From Bacteroidia bacterium (GTDB lineage: Bacteria > Bacteroidota > Bacteroidia > Bacteroidales > Rikenellaceae), in assembly GCA_025999315.1 (NCBI GenBank), contig BNXD01000069.1, forward strand, positions 1 to 6,502: DNA of 6,502 nucleotides. The letters run 5' to 3'. Positions within the stretch are counted from its first letter, which is position 1. Each line of letters begins with the position of its first letter. Shown in pieces: positions 1 to 6,254 of this stretch. A program made the position numbers and the translations under genes. Under the pieces are notes generated by a model. It made no database searches. It was not told where the DNA came from and was given only the letters and a program-made list of their open reading frames with translations.

Positions 1-40
1 GCCATAAACCTTAAGTTTAGTTCATGTTTCGTGGCATATT

Positions 41-84
41 GAGTACCGCTACGCGCGGGGCGGTCCTTTTTTATAAAAAGGACT
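41..84. repeat. Left terminal inverted repeat with A/T hairpin
   Basis: The 18-bp block at 46-63 is directly followed by a hairpin at 63-83 (GTCCTTTTT, loop TAT, AAAAAGGAC). The arrangement is mirrored at 717-762. A GC-rich segment followed by a T-run also resembles an intrinsic terminator reading rightward, but the hairpin includes the T-run in its own stem. Confidence 0.7.
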
Positions 85-152
85 AAAAACACCCGGCTGT
101 TCGCCTCGGCTACTCGCCTGGAGAAAATTGAGCTACGACGCCAAACCTTCTC

Positions 153-404
153 CTTTTAGTCCCCTTGCGGGGCCTAACGTCGTCAAACAGGTGGCGTCGC
201 CGGGCGCTCAATTCCCTCCGCTCGCTTAACGCCTCGGCTCAATGCCGGGGATGCTTCGCCTCTTCGAGGCGATCAGGAAAGCGCGAAGCTAAGGCCGCCG
301 TTGCGAGGAGGCGTAAAGCGGAGCGCGTCGAGAGCGAGGCGGTTGGAGCCGCAGGCGCCAAGCGAGCCGCTGTTCGAGGGCGTTAGACGCGTAGCGACTA
401 AAAG
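153..404. repeat. Imperfect long inverted repeat (first fold-back)
   Basis: CTTTTAGTC (153-161) and CTAACG (174-179) pair with GACTAAAAG (396-404) and CGTTAG (381-386). Closer to the centre, 220-240 pairs with 346-367 (about 18 of 21 positions plus one bulge). The left spacer between these arms is roughly 26 bp longer than the right one, so the arms are not on one exact axis. Pairing in the centre (241-345) is weak. Confidence 0.45.
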
Positions 405-439
405 CCCGAGTTCGGCGTAGCAGCCTCGCGAATAGCGCC

Positions 440-599
440 GAGGTTGCTTAGACTTCTCCGCCGAAGTTATTTGTGAGCCATTTTGGCCTCTGACAACTTG
501 CCGACGCGGAGCATAGCTCCAGCTATGCGACAAGGAGGCAAGGCAGGCAGAGGACGAAAGAGCCGCAAAGAACAAGAGCGGAGAAGTTTAAACAACCTC
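440..599. repeat. Imperfect long palindrome of about 160 bp centred on 519.5
   Basis: Four segment pairs share one axis: 440-461 with 578-599 (20 of 22 complementary, one of the two exceptions a G-T wobble), CCTCTG 487-492 with CAGAGG 548-553, CTTGCC 497-502 with GGCAAG 537-542, and the perfect 8-bp arms GCATAGCT 511-518 and AGCTATGC 521-528 around a CC spacer. The common axis makes chance an unlikely explanation. As RNA it would form a rod-like hairpin; as DNA it could extrude as a cruciform. Confidence 0.7.
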
Positions 600-716
600 A
601 ATGTAGCCCCGCAGCACAGGCGGCGATTGTTGGCTCGCAAAAAGACGCTCGCCTTACTCCTTCGCGCCTCGGCCATTTCCGAGCAAGCTCGGATGGCGCT
701 CGGCTTGGCGTCGTTT

Positions 717-762
717 GGCTCTTTTTCTAAAAAAGAGCCGCCCCGCGCGTAGCGGCTGAACT
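717..762. repeat. Right terminal inverted repeat with A/T hairpin
   Basis: The hairpin at 717-739 (GGCTCTTTTT, loop CTA, AAAAAGAGCC) abuts CCGCCCCGCGCGTAGCGG at 738-755, the exact reverse complement of the left end. The stem bases differ from the left hairpin (GGCTC versus GTCC) but remain fully paired, so the pairing appears to be conserved rather than the sequence. Confidence 0.7.
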
Positions 763-856
763 CACCTCAAAACAACGCAAAAACAAACGGTCTATCACGT
801 AACAATATGACGCTTTTAACCCAACCTTTAAATTGCACAACGGGTTAGTTATAATT
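763..856. other. AT-richer spacer, no gene seen
   Basis: This spacer separates the structured element from the first dispersed repeat unit and is visibly richer in A and T than either side. The only structure I see is a small 6-bp stem, TAACCC (817-822) with GGGTTA (842-847). A 69-codon minus-strand frame crossing it (936-727) mostly translates repeat sequence and is not credible as a gene. Confidence 0.5.
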
Positions 857-941
857 ACGTCATACTGAACGAAACGAATGGTCTCGGCAATGCTGTTGAA
901 CCGGTCTTTTTGAGATGCTTCGACTGCGCTCAGCATGACAT
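857..941 (+). repeat. Dispersed intergenic repeat, unit A (short form)
   Basis: The unit begins ACGTCATACTGAAC and ends GCTCAGCATGACAT, a degenerate terminal inverted repeat. Its interior 892-930 matches 6337-6375 in the right flank at 35 of 39 bases in the same orientation. It lacks a roughly 20-bp insert present near the 3' end of the right-flank copy and of unit C. It is non-coding. Confidence 0.75.
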
Positions 942-958
942 GGAAGAATGTCCATTCA

Positions 959-1044
959 TTGTCGCCCTGAAAGAAGCGAAGGGTCTGCCGTTTTTACCTG
1001 ACAGATAAATTGGCAGACCCCTTCGACTTCATTCATCATGACAT
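959..1044 (+). repeat. Dispersed intergenic repeat, unit B, with strong hairpin
   Basis: The ends follow the family pattern (TTGTCGCCCTGA at the left, CATGACAT at the right), but the interior differs from the other units. It consists of a long stem, 974-989 against 1012-1029 (about 16 bp with two one-base bulges), closing a 22-base loop. In the other units the corresponding parts only partly pair. Confidence 0.65.
974..1029 (-). terminator. Possible transcript-end hairpin downstream of the operon
   Basis: This is the strongest hairpin after the stop codon at 1127 (AAGTCGAAGGGGTCTGCC pairing with GGCAGACCCTTCGCTT). It lies about 100 bases past the stop and has no U-run after the stem on the minus strand. 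It could stabilise or end the mRNA, but it is equally well explained as part of the repeat unit. Confidence 0.25.
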
Positions 1045-1056
1045 GCAGGGCAGAGA

Positions 1057-1102
1057 TGCTTCGACTGCGCTCCACTGCGTTGCGCTTCGCTCAGCATGAC
1101 AT
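1057..1102 (+). repeat. Dispersed intergenic repeat, unit C (right half only, long form)
   Basis: This 46-bp piece matches 6361-6406 at 45 of 46 bases and ends in the family terminus GCTCAGCATGACAT. The left half of the unit is missing, so it is a truncated copy directly after unit B. It ends 24 bp before the stop codon of the second gene. Confidence 0.8.
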
Positions 1103-1126
1103 GAACTCGGTGTGATATTAACGATC

Positions 1127-3403
1127 TTACTCTTTCATGCAACGGACGTTGCCTGCTCTTCGGCCGTGAGCATGCGCCCCGTTGGTGCTCAGCGTGGAGG
1201 TAACCGACAAAGTTGAAGGATCGTAAGTAGAAGTAGCGCTGTATCTACTCACACCCCACTGAAAGCCACTCATCCAGCCGTTGTTGACGGTGTAGTAAGT
1301 GTTTGAGACGGAAGTCATATAGCCTACAAGGGAAGGTCCTCCCTGAGCTAACGGGTTGATATAATTGGTCAGACCGCCGCCGGGATTCATGGCTCCGCCG
1401 TTGAACGGGAAGAAGTAGCCGTTCATCGTTATGCCGTAGGCGTTGGTCGCCAAGGCGGCCGTCGCGCCCCACTGGTCTACAATAGCCTTGACTGCAGCAT
1501 TCGTCCAGAGTTGCCATCCGACAGGACACGGGTCGTATATCGATTTGAGCGCACCTGTTCCGGCAGTATTGTTGTTGATGGCGTCCAACGGGCTGCCCCA
1601 CAGCCCGCGCCATTGCTTGGCCGGCGTGTTGGAGACCCAGTGATAGTCGTTGCCCGATCCGTCCAAAAATCTATGAGGATTGAGGGTCGCCTTTGCAACC
1701 GAGGCGGTGAGCGAAGAGTAATCTGCAGGCAGATTGTTACTTGCTGCTGCTGACTGGCCGGCGAATATCTGATGGTCGGCTTTCGGATCGGCCGTGCCCT
1801 GCCCGTCTTTTTGCAACGCTGTGACCGGAGTATAGGTCGGCGTGAACTCCAGCCCGGCCGCATGGCCGTTATAGTAGTAATACCCGGCAAAATGCGGGAA
1901 CGGATCCTTGCGGCCCCACTGATAGAAGTTGCCCACTGCCGAGGCAGCCTTATCTGCGTTGGGACCGGCAAAGGTATCGTTATTCTTGTCGATCAGCGAC
2001 CCGTTGTGCAGTGCGCCGAGATTCCTGTCCATAATGGTGAAGCCTCCAACCGATATGATCGCTGCATCGGGATTGTAACCGTCCACAGCCCATATATCCC
2101 AGCTCCACAGGATGTTGGCGTTGGTCAGCGAGCCGTTATTGTCGACGGTGATCGTGCTGTAGTCTACATTGGCATCGAGAACCGCGATCACGGCGTGGCC
2201 GTTGACAAAGGTGTCCGGGGTGCCGAAAGTAACATATCCGCTTGAGTTGAGCTCCACCGAACTGATCTCCACCGGCTCGGCGTCGATCCACGGCGAACCG
2301 TTGGTCTGCATGCAGTTGTACCACAACACAATGGCCTTGACCGGAGCAATGGCCAGACTCGCGGCATCGTAAGTCAGCCCGCCGACCGTGTAGGTGCGGG
2401 CTGTGCCGTTGCCCTTGACCGAGGCATTGAACTTGTAGAATTCAGCCGCCCGATTGACGATATACGTATTCGCCGTGCCGGTCGCGCTCAGGTCGACGTC
2501 GAGTCTCTCATACGCCGGATTGATCGTAACGACCCCGCTCACCTCCGCCATCACACCGGCCGGAATACCCGAGGTGGGCACGTTCTTGGTGGCGACGACC
2601 TGCCCCACGCCCCCAACAACGACCACGATCTCGAACTGTTTGTTCGCATGGCCGGGCGAGATCATCAGATAGCAGTAGGTGCTCTTGGTCGGGAAGACCA
2701 CCTTCCCCGGACAGTCGAGTCTGATCTCATTTGAGGTCGCAGCTCCGGCGAGGTTGACCGCCCCGGTGCCGAGGTTCACCTTCGCGTCGGTGAAAGAGAC
2801 CGGCTCCGAGCTATCCGTGCAGCGGAATATAACGGCCTCGATCTCACCCCTGAGGTCGGAGGTCAACTCCACCTTCAGGATCGAGAACAGGTGGTCGAAC
2901 GACAGATCGACCTGGCCCGCCGCTTTGGTCAGCCCCGTTCTGGAGGCATACATAAAGTCGTAGCCGGCCAGATGGGCCGGGGTCTTGTCATTCTGGGTCT
3001 GCACGTCCGGGAGCGACACATTGACGGCGGTGGGATCGGTTCCCGCCGAAGCGTCGTAGGGACAGCAGGCGAAGAAGTCGTGGGCAGAGGTCTCGTCGGC
3101 CCACGCGATGTAGTCATTCGTGGCGGGGTAGAAATCCGTTGTGCTGCCGCTCGCACCGGCCTCATAGCCGACGTTGCCCTTCAACGGGCTGCCGCCGTTG
3201 AGGGCGAATATGCCCACGCGGTCCCTCTCGATCCACTCGGTGGCGATGGCATTCGCGCCATCCGTATACGCGGTCCGGGTGTCGGAAGCGACCGCTTTGA
3301 AAGATATGCCGGCGCTCTTTTCGGGTTGAACGGAGTGATCGCTCTTGGCGCAGCCGGCCATTGCGGCGGCTGTGATCACTAATATCAAATATGCTCTTTT
3401 CAT
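1127..3403 (-). CDS. Fimbrillin-like/FISUMP domain lipoprotein (paralogue without hydrolase domain)
   Basis: This 758-aa protein begins at the ATG at 3403, chosen because MKRAYLILVITAAAMAGC is a complete lipoprotein signal peptide with Cys18 as lipidation site. A longer frame from 3472 would add 23 polar residues ahead of it and run 59 bp into the upstream gene. Residues about 33-295 look Mfa/fimbrillin-like (ISFKA, DRVGIFALNGG at 61-71, FDHLFSILKVEL at 169-180). A second module starts at DLSATGTANTYIVN (303-316). The FISUMP part carries ILWSWDIWAV (431-440), YQWGRKDPFP (494-503), IYDPCPVGW (622-630) and a terminal VRCMKE (753-758). Cys626 and Cys755 match the conserved cysteines of the upstream paralogue and could form a disulfide. 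It is probably a surface-anchored adhesin or pilus accessory/tip-like protein; ligand and partners are unknown. It lies 10 bp after the upstream gene, so co-transcription is very likely. Confidence 0.93.
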   Translation of the reverse strand: MKRAYLILVITAAAMAGCAKSDHSVQPEKSAGISFKAVASDTRTAYTDGANAIATEWIERDRVGIFALNGGSPLKGNVGYEAGASGSTTDFYPATNDYIAWADETSAHDFFACCPYDASAGTDPTAVNVSLPDVQTQNDKTPAHLAGYDFMYASRTGLTKAAGQVDLSFDHLFSILKVELTSDLRGEIEAVIFRCTDSSEPVSFTDAKVNLGTGAVNLAGAATSNEIRLDCPGKVVFPTKSTYCYLMISPGHANKQFEIVVVVGGVGQVVATKNVPTSGIPAGVMAEVSGVVTINPAYERLDVDLSATGTANTYIVNRAAEFYKFNASVKGNGTARTYTVGGLTYDAASLAIAPVKAIVLWYNCMQTNGSPWIDAEPVEISSVELNSSGYVTFGTPDTFVNGHAVIAVLDANVDYSTITVDNNGSLTNANILWSWDIWAVDGYNPDAAIISVGGFTIMDRNLGALHNGSLIDKNNDTFAGPNADKAASAVGNFYQWGRKDPFPHFAGYYYYNGHAAGLEFTPTYTPVTALQKDGQGTADPKADHQIFAGQSAAASNNLPADYSSLTASVAKATLNPHRFLDGSGNDYHWVSNTPAKQWRGLWGSPLDAINNNTAGTGALKSIYDPCPVGWQLWTNAAVKAIVDQWGATAALATNAYGITMNGYFFPFNGGAMNPGGGLTNYINPLAQGGPSLVGYMTSVSNTYYTVNNGWMSGFQWGVSRYSATSTYDPSTLSVTSTLSTNGAHAHGRRAGNVRCMKE

Positions 3404-3413
3404 CTCCAAAATT
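3404..3413 (-). promoter_or_regulatory. 10-bp intergenic junction with GGAG touching the start codon
   Basis: On the minus strand the upstream TAA (3416-3414) is followed by AATTTTGGAG and then ATG (3403). The GGAG is purine-rich but has no spacer before the start, so it is too close to act as a standard Shine-Dalgarno site. Translational coupling or reinitiation from the upstream gene is the better explanation. The spacing leaves no room for a separate promoter. Confidence 0.6.
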
Positions 3414-6254
3414 TTACCATCCGTTCCACTTGTTGAAATCCTTGAGTTGATCGCTGCTCTGATCGGCCCCACCGGGGTACAGCGCGGCGTTGACAGCCTT
3501 TTTAGCCACCGGTTCCATCACGGCGTATCCTGCGCCGTTGGGATGCACGGCGTCATTGCCACCGAACTGATATTGGAGTTGCAAGGCATTGTCGCCGGGG
3601 TTTTTCAGGACCGAGAAATAGTCGGCATATGCAAATCCTTCCGACAGAGCCCATGCCTTGAGCACGACGTTGTAGTCCGCTATGCGCTGTGCTATCGTGG
3701 GGTTGTTGGCCGCCTGCCAAGCCACATCTTTCCACCACATGTTGTCGGCGGGGCAGATGGCGCCGATGACCACTTTCATGCCGTAGCTTCTGGCCAGATA
3801 GGCCATTATCCGCGTGTTGTTCAGTATGTCCTCCGTGGTAACATGATAACCTCCGTTCTCGGCCATATCGTTCGTGCCTGCCGCGATGAGCGTGCACCTC
3901 GGGTCGAGAGCCAGCACATCGGCACAGAAGCGTTCCAGCATGTTCGCCGTGGTATGGCCGCTGATGCCCTTGCCCACGTAGTTGTTATCGGTGAAGAAAG
4001 CTATCCTGCCGCGGATGGGCCACTGTTCGGTGATGGAGTTACCCATGAACACCGCATTTGGGCCGCTCTGTGTTCCGCCCGGAGCGGGTGAACCGTAAGC
4101 CTCCTTCACGCAGCGCACCTGATAGCCCGCGCCGGCATAGCTGTTGCCGGCGGTCATGCTGTTGCCGGCGATCGCGCTCTTGTTGGCGCGTATGGGATTG
4201 TTGGGCGCGGTGGCGGTGGCGGTGGCGATGAAGAGGTCGCCTTTGGCTTTGAGTTGGGCTATCTTGGAGCCGCCGAATGCCGCCGTGCGCTGTCCCGCGT
4301 AGGGGAAGTAGAGGCCGTATTTCGAGTTGTACACTCCGTACTCGTTGGAAGAGAGGGCGATGGCATTCTGGTCCAGCGCGCAGCCGTATACCTCCGCCGT
4401 CGGCACTTTCCAGCCGGGAGGACACGGGTCGTAGATGCTCTTGTCGCTGTTGGCGCCGTCTACCGAGCCCCACAGGTAGCGCCAGTCGGTCTGCTCGTTG
4501 GCCGGGAGGAGGTTGTTCTGCACCATCCACATGTAGGAGGGAGCCGCGCAGTCCTGTCCCGCGCCGCTGGCCATCCACTTGTAGGGATACTTGACCGAGG
4601 CGGCCACCGCGCTCTCTATCGGGAAGTTCGCGCCGCCCAGTTCGGCTTGGAGCGAGTAGACGTTTTGAGTATAGGTGTTCGAGAACATCATGTCGGTCGA
4701 GCCCCAGCTCGCCGTAGAGCAGTCTTTCTTGAGCGCATCGACGGGGGTGTAGGTCGGAAGGCCCCACTCCATAGCGGCGGTTCCCGTACCGCCGATGTTG
4801 TTGCTTTCGTTGTTGTATTCGCTGGCGGCGGGGAATGGGTCTTTGCGTCCCCACTGATAGTAGTTGCCGATGGCCCATGCCGCCTCGCGCGCGTCGGTGA
4901 CGGTTCGCGCGTCCGCGCCCTTGATGGCGCCGAGGTTGCGATCCATCATGGTGAACCGTCCGACGGAGGCAGCCGTGGCGTCGGGGTCGTAACCCTCCAC
5001 GGCCCAGATGTTCCAGCTCCACAGGATATTGCCGCCGTTGTCATAGGCCGCCAGCAGAACATTGCCGGGGGTGAATGTCGCGGGGGTCTCGAAGTAGACA
5101 TATCCGTTCTCGAGCTCGACCGACTCTATCACCACCGGGCTCGTGTGCACCCATCCCGACGCCGCTTTGGGCGAGTTGTACCATACGAGTTTGGCCTCCG
5201 TCGGATCTATGGCGATGTCGCTGTAGGCCTTGGTGATGGGGCTTCCGTCGTAAGACCAGCCGTATGAGCGGGCCACGCCGTTGCCCTTGACCGTGGCATT
5301 GAACCTGTAGGTGGTCGCGGCGGCATTGACGATGTAGGTGTTGGCCGTGCCGGTCGCGCTCAGGTCGGTAGACAGATCCAGGATGTCATGCGCCACGGTG
5401 AAGGTCGCCATCTCGCCCGCGGTGATGCCGCTTGTCGATATGGTGACCGTCCCCAGCGACGTCAGGCTGCCGCCTATCATGGCCGAGAGATCCAGCTGTT
5501 TACCTGCCAGCCCGGGCGCAACGGCGATGTAGACGCTCGTCGTCTTAGTGGGGGAAAAGCTTGCGGGCTCGGTGAAGGTGAACGTTATCTGGCCGGAGAG
5601 GCTCGTCGCGTCGGGGGTCAGGCTGCCGTCGGTCAGATCGAACGTCCCGGCCTCGAAGGCTATGGGCGAACCGTCCGTACTGGCGACGGTCAGCGAGGTC
5701 ATGTCGGTTATCTTCCTGTTTGACGTCAGGTCGAGGCGGATCAACCCTGCTATGCTTCTGAAAATCAGCGGCACGCAGCCCCCGGTCAGGGCGACGTTCC
5801 TGGCGGAGGCCCACAGTGCCGCAGCCTTTTTGAGAATGTTGGCGTCGTCTGCCGCGCCCGACTGGGCGGCTTTGACCGCCACGGGAATAGCCGTGGGGTC
5901 GTCGTTGCCGCTGCGCCACGGGAAGTAGGCGAGAAAGTCGCCGGGGGCGGCGAGCTCCGACCAGAAGAGCTCCTTGCCCGCCGGGGCGGTAAAAAAGGAT
6001 GTGGCCGACGACGAATAGGCCGGGAAGTAGAGGTTCGGACGCACGGCTGTTCCGCCCGAAACGGCGAAGACGCCTATGCGGTCGGAGTTGGCCACCCAGA
6101 CGAACTCTTCTGTCGCGCCTGAGGAGGAGCTCGCCCCGGCCGTGGCCTCGAACGAGACCTCTGCCGGGTCGACCGGAGGGGTCGTGGTTTTGTCCTTGTG
6201 ACAGGCGGTCAACGAGATGGCCGCCAACAGGATAATATACGGTACTTTTCTCAT
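3414..6254 (-). CDS. Fimbrillin-like/FISUMP lipoprotein with C-terminal SGNH (GDSL-type) hydrolase domain
   Basis: This 946-aa protein starts with a lipoprotein signal peptide: MRK, a hydrophobic stretch, then lipobox LTAC with Cys18 as lipidation site. Residues about 31-290 resemble Mfa-like/fimbrillin domains (SFEA near the start, then DRIGVFAVSGG at 58-68). A second beta-rich part begins at DLSATGTANTYIVN (297-310). The FISUMP (Fib_succ_major) region follows, with ILWSWNIWAV (410-419), YQWGRKDPFP (466-475), IYDPCPPGWKVPT (607-619) and VRCVKE (713-718). After a Gly/Pro/Ser linker (719-732) comes an SGNH hydrolase: GNSIT with nucleophile Ser740, GISGHTT with Gly766, GTND with Asn795, and DAVHPN with Asp901 and His904. 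All catalytic blocks are intact. Such enzymes usually cleave O-acetyl or other ester groups, often on glycans; the substrate here is unknown. It is the first gene of a two-gene operon. The lipobox and domain identities are firm; surface location and adhesion are inferred. Confidence 0.93.
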   Translation of the reverse strand: MRKVPYIILLAAISLTACHKDKTTTPPVDPAEVSFEATAGASSSSGATEEFVWVANSDRIGVFAVSGGTAVRPNLYFPAYSSSATSFFTAPAGKELFWSELAAPGDFLAYFPWRSGNDDPTAIPVAVKAAQSGAADDANILKKAAALWASARNVALTGGCVPLIFRSIAGLIRLDLTSNRKITDMTSLTVASTDGSPIAFEAGTFDLTDGSLTPDATSLSGQITFTFTEPASFSPTKTTSVYIAVAPGLAGKQLDLSAMIGGSLTSLGTVTISTSGITAGEMATFTVAHDILDLSTDLSATGTANTYIVNAAATTYRFNATVKGNGVARSYGWSYDGSPITKAYSDIAIDPTEAKLVWYNSPKAASGWVHTSPVVIESVELENGYVYFETPATFTPGNVLLAAYDNGGNILWSWNIWAVEGYDPDATAASVGRFTMMDRNLGAIKGADARTVTDAREAAWAIGNYYQWGRKDPFPAASEYNNESNNIGGTGTAAMEWGLPTYTPVDALKKDCSTASWGSTDMMFSNTYTQNVYSLQAELGGANFPIESAVAASVKYPYKWMASGAGQDCAAPSYMWMVQNNLLPANEQTDWRYLWGSVDGANSDKSIYDPCPPGWKVPTAEVYGCALDQNAIALSSNEYGVYNSKYGLYFPYAGQRTAAFGGSKIAQLKAKGDLFIATATATAPNNPIRANKSAIAGNSMTAGNSYAGAGYQVRCVKEAYGSPAPGGTQSGPNAVFMGNSITEQWPIRGRIAFFTDNNYVGKGISGHTTANMLERFCADVLALDPRCTLIAAGTNDMAENGGYHVTTEDILNNTRIMAYLARSYGMKVVIGAICPADNMWWKDVAWQAANNPTIAQRIADYNVVLKAWALSEGFAYADYFSVLKNPGDNALQLQYQFGGNDAVHPNGAGYAVMEPVAKKAVNAALYPGGADQSSDQLKDFNKWNGW
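3480..4058 (-). other. SGNH hydrolase domain of the first gene (residues about 733-925)
   Basis: The four conserved SGNH blocks occur in the usual order and spacing: block I VFMGNSIT (Ser740), block II GKGISGHTT (Gly766), block III AAGTND (Asn795) and block V GNDAVHPNGAGY (Asp901, His904). The first-block Asp of GDSL is Asn here, as in many bacterial GNSIT-type secreted esterases. About 190 residues is a normal length for a stand-alone enzyme of this class, so the domain looks whole and active. The remaining 21 residues form a polar tail ending KWNGW. Confidence 0.9.
4101..5051 (-). other. FISUMP (Fib_succ_major) region of the first gene (residues about 402-718)
   Basis: The order of hallmarks is FTMMDRNLGAI, YQWGRKDPFP, WRYLWGS, IYDPCPPGWKVPT, then a closing VRCVKE. 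The same landmarks occur in the same order in the downstream paralogue, while the stretches between them differ strongly in sequence and length. The domain is common in exported Bacteroidota and Fibrobacter proteins, and its molecular role is not established. A C-type-lectin/formylglycine-enzyme-like fold is my inference from the closing RC motif and overall pattern. Confidence 0.8.
4209..4226. repeat. Short in-frame hexanucleotide repeat, (GGTGGC)x3
   Basis: Three perfect copies of GGTGGC on the plus strand encode an Ala-Thr-rich stretch (ATATATAP, residues 678-685) of the first gene, shortly before VRCVKE. Gain or loss of a unit would keep the reading frame. The tract is short, so it may be only a compositional accident in a loop. 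Confidence 0.6.

Larger units (their letters stand above)
41..762. repeat. Non-coding structured element bounded by inverted repeats
   Basis: The two ends share an 18-bp perfect inverted repeat: CCGCTACGCGCGGGGCGG at 46-63 and its reverse complement at 738-755. Each is followed inward by an A/T-cored hairpin of the same design. The interior is GC-rich and full of complementary segments (fold-backs at about 153-404 and 440-599). No tRNA, rRNA or recognisable protein is visible. The short open frames are Arg/Ala/Ser-rich, exist on both strands and overlap, as expected for palindromic GC-rich DNA. It may be a non-autonomous mobile element, a genus-specific intergenic repeat or the template for a structured RNA. 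I see no clear target-site duplication. Confidence 0.55.

Noticed and set aside
165..752. Several open frames of 69-100 codons on both strands in the left region
   Set aside because: They overlap each other on opposite strands, are Arg/Ala/Ser-rich and lie in palindromic GC-rich DNA, which opens frames on both strands by chance. None shows a recognisable domain or start context.
35..770. Target-site duplication around the structured element
   Set aside because: The bases just outside the inverted repeats (CATATT on the left, ACCTCA on the right) do not match, so transposition cannot be claimed from this copy.
727..936. 69-codon minus-strand frame across the spacer and repeat unit A
   Set aside because: Its first part is translated repeat sequence and its last part runs into the terminal hairpin of the neighbouring element. 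No ribosome site or conserved motif.
857..1102. CRISPR array from the repeated units in the left flank
   Set aside because: Units are of unequal length, diverged, truncated and carry terminal inverted repeats; there are no regular spacers and no cas genes.
3404..3472. Extended N-terminus for the second gene from ATG 3472
   Set aside because: It would bury the signal peptide and lipobox behind 23 polar residues and overlap the upstream gene by 59 bp; the ATG at 3403 is far more plausible.
4254..5267. Long plus-strand frame (337 codons) opposite the first gene
   Set aside because: It lies antisense to the well-supported FISUMP coding region and shows Val/Arg/Gly-rich composition typical of a shadow frame in GC-rich DNA.
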